A stretch of 64,000 nt of DNA from JAHEFT01 sp963766195 (GTDB taxonomy: Bacteria > Pseudomonadota > Gammaproteobacteria > Xanthomonadales > SZUA-36): NCBI GenBank assembly GCA_963766195.1, contig CAVXYY010000001.1, positions 62,001-126,000 on the forward strand, given 5' to 3'. Below, one piece after another: positions 1-7,483 of the stretch (the first letter of the stretch is position 1; each line of letters starts with the position of its first letter). Made by a program: the position numbers and the translations under genes. A model generated the notes under the pieces. That model worked only from the letters and a program-made list of their open reading frames with translations, made no database searches and was not told the DNA's origin.

Positions 1-323
1 CCCAGCGCACCGGACAAACCCTGTTCGGCCTGAGCCAGATTCTTCATCGCTTCGGGGTTGGACGGGTCGGCCGCAGCTGCTTTCAAGCCGCTAACCGCGG
101 TGTTGCGCGCGTTGATTACCGCTTCGAGCGTTTCGCGCTCATGCTTGATATAACCCTTGGCTGTTTCGACCAGGTTGGGAATCAGGTCGTGACGCCGGGT
201 CAACTGAACATCGATCTGGGCAAATGCGTTCTTGAACCGGTTACGCCCGGCAACCAGCCGGTTGTAAATCGAAATGGCCAAAAGAACAGCGCCAACAAGA
301 ATGATGAGGATAGTCCAGCCCAT
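1..323 (-). CDS. lemA: LemA family protein, 5' part (cut by window start)
   Basis: The minus strand reads from ATG at 321-323 to the window edge without a stop, giving about 107 N-terminal residues. A hydrophobic segment (residues 2-17, MGWTILIILVGAVLLAIS) precedes an RNRFKNAFAQIDVQL helix and a RRHDLIPNLVETAKGY motif. These are hallmarks of LemA: one N-terminal membrane anchor followed by a cytoplasmic or periplasmic helical bundle. The physiological role of LemA is poorly defined in most bacteria. A GGGAG ribosome-binding site lies 7 bases upstream. It lies downstream of glnS on the same strand, but a separate promoter-like sequence sits between them. The C-terminal half is outside the window. 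Confidence 0.9.
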   Translation of the reverse strand, partial: MGWTILIILVGAVLLAISIYNRLVAGRNRFKNAFAQIDVQLTRRHDLIPNLVETAKGYIKHERETLEAVINARNTAVSGLKAAAADPSNPEAMKNLAQAEQGLSGAL

Positions 324-340
324 TTCGCTTCTCCCGGGTG

Positions 341-370
341 ATTTTAAGGAATTTCGGAAAAGTGTATCAA
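341..370 (-). promoter_or_regulatory. Putative sigma70-type promoter for lemA
   Basis: On the minus strand TTGATA (365-370) and TAAAAT (341-346) are separated by 18 bases. Initiation would lie shortly upstream of the lemA ribosome-binding site. This is a pattern match only; the spacing is within the normal sigma70 range. Confidence 0.45.
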
Positions 371-441
371 ATCCCCCGGTAATATTGAGGATGAATTAAG
401 TCATGCACCCTTACGGATACTGGTAGCCGGTTGCCGCCAAC

Positions 442-2133
442 TCAGTTTTGGGCCAGTTCTCTCTCAATTTTTTCCCAGGAATCTCGCAGTGTCACGATAC
501 GGTTCAGAACCGGCTGCCCCGGCCTGGAATCCACGTTGTCATGGCAGAAATAGCCTGTACGTTCAAACTGGTAAAAATCGCCTGCGACACCCTCTGCAAC
601 CGCCGACTCCACGATCCCGCACGTGATGACATCAAGCGAGTGTGGATTGAGGAAATCACGGTAATCGCGGTCCTTGTCGCCTAAAGGGTTTGGCACTGTG
701 AACAAGCGGTCGCAAAGCCGAATTTCTACGGGTTTTCCGTGAACAGCTGAAACCCAGTGAATGGTGCCTTTCACTTTTCGGGATGCGCCCGGCATACCTG
801 AACGGGTATCGGGATCAAACGTGCAGTGCAATTCAATGACTTCACCCTGGTCGTCTTTGATCACATCCGTGCATTGCACGATGAAAGCATTGCGCAGACG
901 CACTTCGCCTCCTGGCTTCAGCCGGAAATACTTTCCGGGCGGGTTTTCCATGAAATCGTCACGCTCGATCCAGATCTCCCGCGTCAACGCGATCTGCCGG
1001 GTTCCCATGTCTTCGTTCTGGGGGTGATTGGGCGCTTCCAGCCACTCGGTCGTGCCTTCCGGATAGTTGGTGAGAACGACCTTTAGTGGGTTGAGAACCG
1101 CCATGGTGCGCGGCGCCCTGACGTTCAGATCGTTACGCACTGCATTTTCCAATACGCTCATGGAAATGATGCTGTCCGTTTTGGAAATGCCCATCTCGGT
1201 CCAGAAGGCCCGGATCGCCTCCGGGGTGAACCCTCGACGGCGAAAACCGGCCAGCGTTGGCATCCGGGGATCATCCCAACCGCTGACCCGTTTTTCCTCA
1301 ACGAGTTCGCGCAAGCGACGCTTGCTCATCACGGTGTAGTCCAGGTTCCCTCGAGCAAATTCAATTTGCCGGGGACGGCTGGGCGCCGGAATGTTTTCCA
1401 GGAACCATTCATAAAGCGGGCGGTGGTCTTCAAATTCCAGGGTGCAAAGGGAATGCGTTATCCCCTCAATTGCATCGGAAATGCCATGCGCCCAGTCATA
1501 CATCGGGTAAATATGCCATTCATCGCCGGTGCGATGGTGCGAAGCATTACGGATCCTGTAAACGACAGGGTCACGCATGTTGATGTTCGGGGATGCCATG
1601 TCTATTTTTGCGCGCAGGGCCAGGGTGCCGTCTTCAAATTCACCCGCTTTCATGCGTTCAAACAGATCCAGGTTTTCTTCAATCGGACGGTCGCGATACG
1701 GGCTCTCACGTCCGGCTACTGTCAGTGTTCCCCGGTATTCGCGAATTTCTTCGGCGCTCAACTCTTCGACATATGCTTTGCCGGTCTTGATCAGGTGCAC
1801 CGCATATTCATAAAGTTGCTGAAAATAATCCGACGCGTGGAATAAGCCATCCCATTCAAAGCCCAGCCAGCGCACGTCCTCCATGATCGCCAACATGAAA
1901 TCTTCGTTTTCTTTCAGGGGATTGGTGTCATCGAAACGCAGGTTGGTCTTGCCGCCGAATTCTGCAGCGACGCCAAAATTCAGGCAGATCGATTTCGCAT
2001 GGCCAATATGCAGGTGTCCGTTGGGTTCCGGTGGGAAACGGGTGACGATAAGATCGTGCTTTCCGGATTCCAGGTCCTGGATAATGATATTGCGTATGAA
2101 ATTGGTCGGCGTTGTAACGCTGTCAGTGCTCAT
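442..2133 (-). CDS. glnS: Glutaminyl-tRNA synthetase
   Basis: Charges tRNA-Gln with glutamine in the cytoplasm (class I aminoacyl-tRNA synthetase). The 563-residue product has the ATP-binding HIGH signature in PPEPNGHLHIGHAKS near residue 35 and the KMSKS-type loop as VMSKRRL. This is followed by the C-terminal beta-barrel anticodon-binding region (IHWVSAVHGKPVEIRLCDRLF). Length matches bacterial GlnS (about 550). Having GlnS rather than only the indirect GatCAB route is typical of Gammaproteobacteria. The ATG has AGGA 8 bases upstream. It appears to be a single-gene unit; about 118 bases separate it from lemA. Confidence 0.97.
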   Translation of the reverse strand: MSTDSVTTPTNFIRNIIIQDLESGKHDLIVTRFPPEPNGHLHIGHAKSICLNFGVAAEFGGKTNLRFDDTNPLKENEDFMLAIMEDVRWLGFEWDGLFHASDYFQQLYEYAVHLIKTGKAYVEELSAEEIREYRGTLTVAGRESPYRDRPIEENLDLFERMKAGEFEDGTLALRAKIDMASPNINMRDPVVYRIRNASHHRTGDEWHIYPMYDWAHGISDAIEGITHSLCTLEFEDHRPLYEWFLENIPAPSRPRQIEFARGNLDYTVMSKRRLRELVEEKRVSGWDDPRMPTLAGFRRRGFTPEAIRAFWTEMGISKTDSIISMSVLENAVRNDLNVRAPRTMAVLNPLKVVLTNYPEGTTEWLEAPNHPQNEDMGTRQIALTREIWIERDDFMENPPGKYFRLKPGGEVRLRNAFIVQCTDVIKDDQGEVIELHCTFDPDTRSGMPGASRKVKGTIHWVSAVHGKPVEIRLCDRLFTVPNPLGDKDRDYRDFLNPHSLDVITCGIVESAVAEGVAGDFYQFERTGYFCHDNVDSRPGQPVLNRIVTLRDSWEKIERELAQN

Positions 2134-2338
2134 GAAAGTGTTCCTGGTGGCGTGCGGGTTTCGAAAGCGTTGAATTCTACCGTAATACGCCGGTCAGCGG
2201 CCATGACAAGCATCCCGCCTGTCTGATTCCCGACGTTCTGAAAAAATCCTGCCGGCCAACTATACTGAAACTGCTTCAAGGCAGGAATCATAAATAGTCT
2301 TACCGGTTTTTTTGCAAACGCTGCAGGAATTTTGACCC

Positions 2339-3367
2339 TCACTGTTCGGCCACCTGGCCCTTCCGCGTTGAAAACCGGTTGATCACCATCACCAGTACAA
2401 ATCCTGCGACCAGGAAAGCAGCCGATGCGACTACCGTGGTGTCGATTGCATCAGGCCACACCGGGCTGGTGCCCACCAGCTTTTCCTTCCCCCTCACCAT
2501 CTCGTACGTACGGTCCTGGAAAGGCCAGATCATCCACAGGGAACCGATCAGTATTCCCTTGATGACCAGCAAAGTAGGCTGGTGGTAGTGTTTTAGCAGC
2601 CAGCCAATCGTGCGTGAGAAGACGATCAGGCCTGCCAGTGCGCCGGCGCCAAAAGCCAGGATCACTGTGAAGTTGAACTCGCTGAACGCAGTGATAATGT
2701 AAGCATACTTGCCGAGTATCAGGAGGATGAAGGAGCCGGAGATACCGGGCAGCAACATCGCGCTGATGGCCACAAAACCGCACAGGAAAATGAACCACAA
2801 TGCGGTTGGAGTCTCAACCGGAACGAGATTGACGATGGCAAGGCCAAGCACAATTCCCGCAATCGTAATCAGGGCTTCAGTGATGCCATATTTTTTGACT
2901 TCCCGGAACAGGACGACAATAGAGGCAAGAATCAGGCCGAAGAACAGGCCGTAAATCAATTCCGGGTGGGTAATGATCAGCAGAGGCAAAGGAATAACGC
3001 GGGTGAAAAACAACAGGGCAAGCGCGATTCCTGTCAGCAACGGCAGCAAAAACACCAGGTCGTTTCTGGCCAATGCCTCCACCAACCGCAACTTGAGCAG
3101 GCTTTCCAGCCAGGCCCGGTCAAAGGAGCGAATGGCTGTTAACAGCCGTTCGTAGATACCCAGGATCAGGGCCATCGTCCCGCCGCTGACACCCGGAATA
3201 ATGTCTGCACTGCCCATGCAGAAACCCTTGAGCGCATAAACCGGCAGTTGGGACAAGCCGGCTTCGATGTTTTCCCGGTCATCGCCAGGAGGAACTAGGA
3301 ATCTTTCTGCCAGGGTGCGGGCGCCACGGATCAGCGACCGGGCGAAACGTTTGAAAGGATTGATCAT
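2339..3367 (-). CDS. DUF368 family polyprenyl-phosphate transporter (PopT-like)
   Basis: A 342-residue polytopic inner-membrane protein. It carries the family signature GSADIIPGVSGGTMALILG near residue 52 and a second related re-entrant motif, AMLLPGISGSFILLILGKY, near residue 205, as expected for an inverted repeat. Eight or more hydrophobic segments are visible. DUF368 (PopT) and DedA proteins have been reported as undecaprenyl-phosphate flippases that recycle the lipid carrier for cell-wall synthesis. That function is inferred here by family membership. The ATG at 3365-3367 has only a weak ribosome-binding site. A hairpin terminator and possible sRNA lie just upstream on the same strand, so the gene either has its own promoter at 3370-3430 or is attenuated. 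Confidence 0.85.
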   Translation of the reverse strand: MINPFKRFARSLIRGARTLAERFLVPPGDDRENIEAGLSQLPVYALKGFCMGSADIIPGVSGGTMALILGIYERLLTAIRSFDRAWLESLLKLRLVEALARNDLVFLLPLLTGIALALLFFTRVIPLPLLIITHPELIYGLFFGLILASIVVLFREVKKYGITEALITIAGIVLGLAIVNLVPVETPTALWFIFLCGFVAISAMLLPGISGSFILLILGKYAYIITAFSEFNFTVILAFGAGALAGLIVFSRTIGWLLKHYHQPTLLVIKGILIGSLWMIWPFQDRTYEMVRGKEKLVGTSPVWPDAIDTTVVASAAFLVAGFVLVMVINRFSTRKGQVAEQ

Positions 3368-3430
3368 CAGGGTTTTGCTTGAACTTCGCCCGGGTTTGCC
3401 GATTCAGGACATAATGAACAACTGGCCCGC

Positions 3431-3461
3431 AAAAAAAAAGCCCCGGAATGATCCGGGGCTT
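3431..3461 (-). terminator. Rho-independent terminator
   Basis: Perfect 10-bp stem AAGCCCCGGA/TCCGGGGCTT (3438-3447 and 3452-3461) with a 4-base loop. On the minus strand a run of T (A on plus, 3431-3439) follows it. It ends the putative sRNA or mnmG read-through before popT. Confidence 0.85.
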
Positions 3462-3541
3462 GAATGCGCATCGCCTAGGCATAGAAGTGTGGGGACTGCC
3501 TGTCTTGAGGAGCGACGCGCTAGGCACAGTCAACTTACGAC
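3431..3541 (-). ncRNA. Putative small structured RNA between mnmG and popT
   Basis: A non-coding interval with promoter, structure and terminator in order on the minus strand. The predicted transcript starts near 3541. It can form a 9-bp stem (3512-3520 with 3466-3474, one G-U pair) enclosing a second hairpin (3497-3501 with 3477-3481, AGGCA/TGCCT, 15-base loop). It ends in a perfect 10-bp GC-rich hairpin followed by nine or more U. An alternative pairing of GCCTAG (3520-3525) with the palindrome at 3473-3480 would compete with the long stem. I do not recognise the family. It could instead be a leader/attenuator for popT, which starts 64 bases past the terminator. Confidence 0.5.
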
Positions 3542-3547
3542 TCTAGC

Positions 3548-3576
3548 TTAATGATTTCATGTTAAAAAACTGTCAA
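3548..3576 (-). promoter_or_regulatory. Candidate promoter for the small RNA
   Basis: A perfect TTGACA -35 box on the minus strand (3571-3576) is followed after 17 bases by CATTAA (3548-3553), a weak -10. It lies downstream of the mnmG stop, so it would drive only the short RNA (and popT on read-through). Confidence 0.35.
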
Positions 3577-3626
3577 CAGATTGTTTTGAAATCGTGATAA
3601 ATGTCCAAAACCCAAAAATTTTGGCG

Positions 3627-5510
3627 TCAAGCGACTTGTTGGCGTACTTTTTTCAAATGCACGAGGAGAAGTGAGATCGCCGCAGGTGTCATCCCGGGAA
3701 TCCGGGAAGCCTGGCCGACGGTATCGGGTTTGACCCTTTCCAGCTTTTCGCGTACTTCTGAAGAAAGACCCCGAACACCCGAGTAGTCGAAATCGTCTGC
3801 AATCCGCAGGCCCTCGTGCCGCAGGCGCCGTTCAATATCCTCTTTCTGCCGGCTCAGGTAGCCCGCATAGCGCAGCTGTATTTCGACCTGCTCCGCCACA
3901 GCGCTGTCGTCAACTCCGGGCGCAATCCCTTCCAGGGATACCAGTTTGACGTAGTCCATTTCCGGACGTTTGAGTAAATCCAGCGCCCTGCTTTCCTTGC
4001 TGATTGCAATACCATGGGCGGATTCGAGCTCACCGGCAACACCGCTGCCCGGAGCCACCCAAATATCGTGCAAACGCTGGCGTTCAGATTCGATGGTGTC
4101 GCGCTTTCGGCAAAATGCCGCCCATCGTTCTTTTGAAACCAGGCCCAGTTCGCGTCCTTTTTCCGTCAGGCGCAAATCCGCATTGTCTTCGCGCAACTGC
4201 AGGCGATATTCCGCCCTGCTGGTAAACATGCGGTACGGCTCGAGCGTACCCTGGGTAACCAGGTCGTCGATCATCACGCCGATGTAAGCTTCATCGCGCC
4301 CCGGTGTCCACATGGCCTCGCCCCGGGTTAACCGGGCGGCATTGATACCCGCAACCAAACCCTGTGCGGCCGCTTCTTCGTATCCGGTTGTGCCGTTAAT
4401 TTGGCCGGCAAAAAACAAGCCGGGCACATGTTTGGTTTCGAGATGCCCGTGCAATTCGCGCGGGTCAAAGAAATCGTATTCGATGGCATATCCGGGGCGG
4501 GTGATATGCGCGTTTTCGAAACCGCGGATCGTTCGGACGAACTTCAGCTGAATATCAAAGGGCAAACTGGTCGAGATACCGTTTGGATAGAGTTCGCGGG
4601 TTTGCAGGCCTTCGGGTTCGACAAAAATCTGGTGCTTGTCCCGGTCAGCAAAACGGACCACCTTGTCCTCGATGGACGGGCAGTATCGTGGCCCGACACC
4701 TTCAATGACGCCTGAATACATGGGCGAACGATGCAGCCCTTCGCGGATGATGTCGTGGGTTTGCGCTGATGTGTAGGTAATCCAGCAGCAGACCTGCTGC
4801 GGATGGTCATCACCCTTGCCGAGGTAGGAAAAAACAGGAGTGGGAACATCACCAGGTTGTTCCTGCATAACGCTGAAATCAACCGTTTTGCCATCAATTC
4901 GAGGTGGTGTGCCGGTTTTCAACCGTGCGACCGTAAAGGGCATTTCCCGCAAACGCGCCGCCAGCACATTGGATGGCGGGTCGCCGGCCCTGCCCCCGGA
5001 AAACTGCTCTTCGCCGATATGAATTCTTCCCCCCAGGAATGTCCCCGTCGTCAGAACCACTGCCGCCGACCGGAACTCCAGCCCCGTCGCCGTCCTGCAG
5101 CCCGCGATGCGTTCGCCCTCCAGCAACAGGTCATCCACGGGCGCCTGGAAAATGGACAGGTGTTCCTGACGTTCTACGCTGCTGCGAATGAAAGCCCGGT
5201 AGAGGTTTCTGTCACACTGGGCGCGTGTGGCGCGCACTGCCGGTCCCTTGCTCGAATTCAAGGTTCGCAGCTGGATGCCGGCCGCGTCCGCAGCCCTGGC
5301 CATGACGCCACCCATCGCATCGATTTCCTTGACCAGGTGGCCCTTGCCAATTCCACCGATCGCCGGATTGCAACTCATCTGGCCAATGGTTTCTATGCTG
5401 TGGGTGATCAGCAGGGTATCCGCCCCGCTCCGCGCAGAGGCGAGCGCCGCTTCGGTGCCGGCATGGCCGCCGCCAATCACGATCACGTCAAACTTCCGGG
5501 GATACAGCAT
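3627..5510 (-). CDS. mnmG: tRNA uridine-5-carboxymethylaminomethylation enzyme MnmG (GidA)
   Basis: FAD-binding partner of MnmE that installs the cmnm5/nm5 group at U34 of tRNAs reading split codon boxes. The 627-residue sequence has the N-terminal Rossmann motif VIGGGHAGTEAA and the conserved CNPAIGGIGKGHLVKE segment near residue 47. It also has the GRAGDPPS and LKTGTPPRID motifs, the FAD-binding GLFFAGQINGTTGYEEAA, and the C-terminal MnmE-interaction helical domain. Length is normal (about 620-630). In many relatives mnmG is followed by rsmG and parAB. Here a short RNA-like element and popT follow, so the ancestral origin-proximal cluster is not preserved. No sign of damage. Confidence 0.97.
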   Translation of the reverse strand: MLYPRKFDVIVIGGGHAGTEAALASARSGADTLLITHSIETIGQMSCNPAIGGIGKGHLVKEIDAMGGVMARAADAAGIQLRTLNSSKGPAVRATRAQCDRNLYRAFIRSSVERQEHLSIFQAPVDDLLLEGERIAGCRTATGLEFRSAAVVLTTGTFLGGRIHIGEEQFSGGRAGDPPSNVLAARLREMPFTVARLKTGTPPRIDGKTVDFSVMQEQPGDVPTPVFSYLGKGDDHPQQVCCWITYTSAQTHDIIREGLHRSPMYSGVIEGVGPRYCPSIEDKVVRFADRDKHQIFVEPEGLQTRELYPNGISTSLPFDIQLKFVRTIRGFENAHITRPGYAIEYDFFDPRELHGHLETKHVPGLFFAGQINGTTGYEEAAAQGLVAGINAARLTRGEAMWTPGRDEAYIGVMIDDLVTQGTLEPYRMFTSRAEYRLQLREDNADLRLTEKGRELGLVSKERWAAFCRKRDTIESERQRLHDIWVAPGSGVAGELESAHGIAISKESRALDLLKRPEMDYVKLVSLEGIAPGVDDSAVAEQVEIQLRYAGYLSRQKEDIERRLRHEGLRIADDFDYSGVRGLSSEVREKLERVKPDTVGQASRIPGMTPAAISLLLVHLKKVRQQVA

Positions 5511-5593
5511 CGCAATCCAACCTGACTCAGGAGCCGCGTATTGTACTGAAATTCAAAAAGAAATGGCAGTAACGTCGAGAATCAGAAGCAGAC

Positions 5594-6262
5594 TCACTGT
5601 TTGTCCCGGCCGCGTAATGATCCGGACATTTTGTTACCGCGATCAACGGGAGGTGAGCCAAAAGAGGGACTCCCCATCCCCACAGAGCGGCTATTGCTGA
5701 TTCCCGTAGTCGAAATGGATGGGTTGCCTGGAGCATTCATAAAAGAACTCATTGACCGGGGCTGGCCCATGCTCTTGTATGCGGCCATATCGCCGGGTTT
5801 GATCGGCCGGTCAGAATGCTTGTTACCGGGTGGCCGCCACAAATCCTTCCTTGTGGTCATCTGGCGACTGTCGATAAACGGCGCCGGGATGGAGCTGTCT
5901 GCGATACTGTTCGAACCCGGGGATAGATGGCCGTGGTGAACCCGGAACGGGGGGCACCAGTTGGAATAATACCTCCCGTAGTAACCGTAATAAGACGGGT
6001 ACATCAGGTCATACCAGGCTGCCAGGTAGTATTGGTAATATCCCGGGTTGTAGTAAATAAATGAAAGGGACGGGTTAGCGATGATCCACCAGGGGTCAAA
6101 CCCTATGCCCGCATACATGACTGAATCCGGCACGTAGTACGCGCTTTGTGCGGCCCGTTCCTCGATGTAATAATCCCCTTCCGGGGAAGTGTAGACGGTG
6201 CGGTACGGGCTGGCGCAACCCGCCAGGGCCGTCAGCAGAAAAATTTGAACCAGTAATTTCAC
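5594..6262 (-). CDS. Tyr-rich putative lipoprotein
   Basis: Unrecognised. A GTG start at 6260-6262 gives VKLLVQIFLLTALAGC, a short signal sequence with lipobox LAGC, then a product of 222 residues. After the lipid-anchored Cys comes a Tyr/Trp-rich segment (YYNPGYYQYYLAAWYDLMY and YYGYYGRYYSNW, about residues 70-110). A Pro/Ser/Met/Gly-rich, low-complexity hydrophilic tail follows. The sequence is likely an envelope protein anchored in a membrane. The reading frame is open upstream to an ATG at 6382, but that start would put about 40 hydrophilic residues before the signal sequence. The GTG has a purine-rich AAAGG very close by, so the start is uncertain. It is divergent from the small gene at 6382. 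Confidence 0.65.
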   Translation of the reverse strand: MKLLVQIFLLTALAGCASPYRTVYTSPEGDYYIEERAAQSAYYVPDSVMYAGIGFDPWWIIANPSLSFIYYNPGYYQYYLAAWYDLMYPSYYGYYGRYYSNWCPPFRVHHGHLSPGSNSIADSSIPAPFIDSRQMTTRKDLWRPPGNKHSDRPIKPGDMAAYKSMGQPRSMSSFMNAPGNPSISTTGISNSRSVGMGSPSFGSPPVDRGNKMSGSLRGRDKQ

Positions 6263-6381
6263 GCCTTTCAGAATAGCACACCCTTGATCCACCGGCCCTG
6301 ACTCGCATGGTTTGTATTCAGTCGCCCCGCCCTGAAAGATTATAGAATAGGGAACAGTCCCGGCGCCCAAGGAGTCATTCA

Positions 6382-6591
6382 ATGAAAGGACGAATGTACG
6401 AATTGCAGGGTTATGCGATAGTCCTGGACAAGGTAATTTTTCTGACCCGGGTATTCGCTGCGGAAGAAGGGGAAGGCTTCCAGTTCAATATTCGCTTTGG
6501 CAGCGATTTGCGTTTGTCGCCAAAATTCGCAACCCGGCCGGAAGCCGATCTTCAGCGCAGCCTTCTCATCAAGGCGCTTGACGAATACTGA
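6382..6591 (+). CDS. Small conserved-looking protein, 69 aa
   Basis: No recognised domain. The start is well supported: AAGGAG at 6369-6374 lies 7 bases before ATG. The product (MKGRMYELQGYAIVLDKV...) alternates hydrophobic and charged residues as in a small beta-rich soluble protein: VIFLTRVFAAEEG, then FQFNIRFGSDLRLSP. It has a helical C-terminus (EADLQRSLLIKALDEY). There is no signal peptide or membrane segment. It sits alone between two genes on the opposite strand, with an AT-rich stretch at 6336-6350 that could hold its promoter. The function cannot be inferred; the start signal and its place in an otherwise unexplained gap argue that it is real. Confidence 0.6.
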   Translation: MKGRMYELQGYAIVLDKVIFLTRVFAAEEGEGFQFNIRFGSDLRLSPKFATRPEADLQRSLLIKALDEY

Positions 6592-6664
6592 ACCGGGCAG
6601 GCGAAACACCGGGTTCGGGTTCTGACATAAATGTAGCGCCGCCCGAAGCGCCGGTTATCCCGGA

Positions 6665-7483
6665 TCAATCGCCGCCCGCCGGATTCACTGTGACATCGAC
6701 TTCCATTCTGTTCTCCAGCTCGATCAGCAGATCCTGGTTCATTTTGAACAACGTCATATTCGGGCGATCCAGGTCTGTAATGAGCGTCATGACCGCGGAA
6801 AAAGTAATCGCCAGTGTCCACGTCGCCAGACTGCTCCGTGCTCCCGTCAGCCCAGCCTGGTAACCCATGACGACCATGGATAACAACGACATCAGGAACA
6901 AGGTGAGCCAGATTATCGGCGAGATGCGGTTAAACACGGCGGCTTGCAGCCTGGCGTCATGAGCAGCGATCATGGCCAGCACGGATTGGGCAAATATACC
7001 GGTTTCATCGCGTTTGGCTGGATTTTCCATCGAAGATTCAGCAATCGACCAAAGCTGGTCGTGCATCCGTTCTGATTCTCTGATCATCGCCACCACGGCT
7101 TCAATGTCGTCCTGCCGCGCCGCAGCGCTTGTTTCCAATCGGAGTGCCGCAAAATTCACCAGCAGCTCTTTGGCTTCGGCCCGGGAGCTTGGCTGGATCA
7201 GGTCCGCACCCCGAAACGCCGAGTCAATAGCGCTGACTTCCGACATGTAAGCCGCTGTCCGCTCCTCAAAATGCTTTTGCGCCATGCTGAAGCTGAACGC
7301 CAACATGAAAGCCAGCAAACCCAGTGATGCCCCCATGATCGCGCGCACCTGCGCCATCTGGGCTTTGACCGGCCCGATCCGCCTGGAAAACCCGTAACGA
7401 AAGCCAACTTCGATGAATAGCACCTGGGCCAGCGTCGCTACCAGCATAATCAGGAGAATGGGGACCTGATCAATCGGATTCAT
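6665..7483 (-). CDS. DUF4239 (bestrophin-like) membrane protein
   Basis: About 272 residues from the ATG at 7481-7483. Four hydrophobic segments are visible: PILLIMLVATLAQVLFIEVGF (two N-terminal turns), MGASLGLLAFMLAFSFSMA, IIWLTLFLMSLLSMVVMGY and WTLAITFSAVMTLI. Between pairs 2 and 3 lies a soluble helical domain of about 110 residues rich in Glu, Arg and Ala. The arrangement and the LGLLAFMLAFSFSMAQ-HFEERT motif fit the DUF4239 family, whose function is unknown. The upstream frame is open to 7537, but the ATG just before the first membrane segment is the natural start and overlaps the pepN stop region by 14 bases. It is therefore translationally downstream of pepN. Confidence 0.75.
   Translation of the reverse strand: MNPIDQVPILLIMLVATLAQVLFIEVGFRYGFSRRIGPVKAQMAQVRAIMGASLGLLAFMLAFSFSMAQKHFEERTAAYMSEVSAIDSAFRGADLIQPSSRAEAKELLVNFAALRLETSAAARQDDIEAVVAMIRESERMHDQLWSIAESSMENPAKRDETGIFAQSVLAMIAAHDARLQAAVFNRISPIIWLTLFLMSLLSMVVMGYQAGLTGARSSLATWTLAITFSAVMTLITDLDRPNMTLFKMNQDLLIELENRMEVDVTVNPAGGD

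Noticed and set aside
2130..2342. 70-codon minus-strand frame between glnS and popT
   Set aside because: Overlaps both neighbouring genes' ends by a few bases; product shows no conserved pattern and no ribosome-binding site.
4803..5525. 240-codon open frame antisense to mnmG
   Set aside because: Mirror frame of a fully conserved gene; no domain, no ribosome-binding site.
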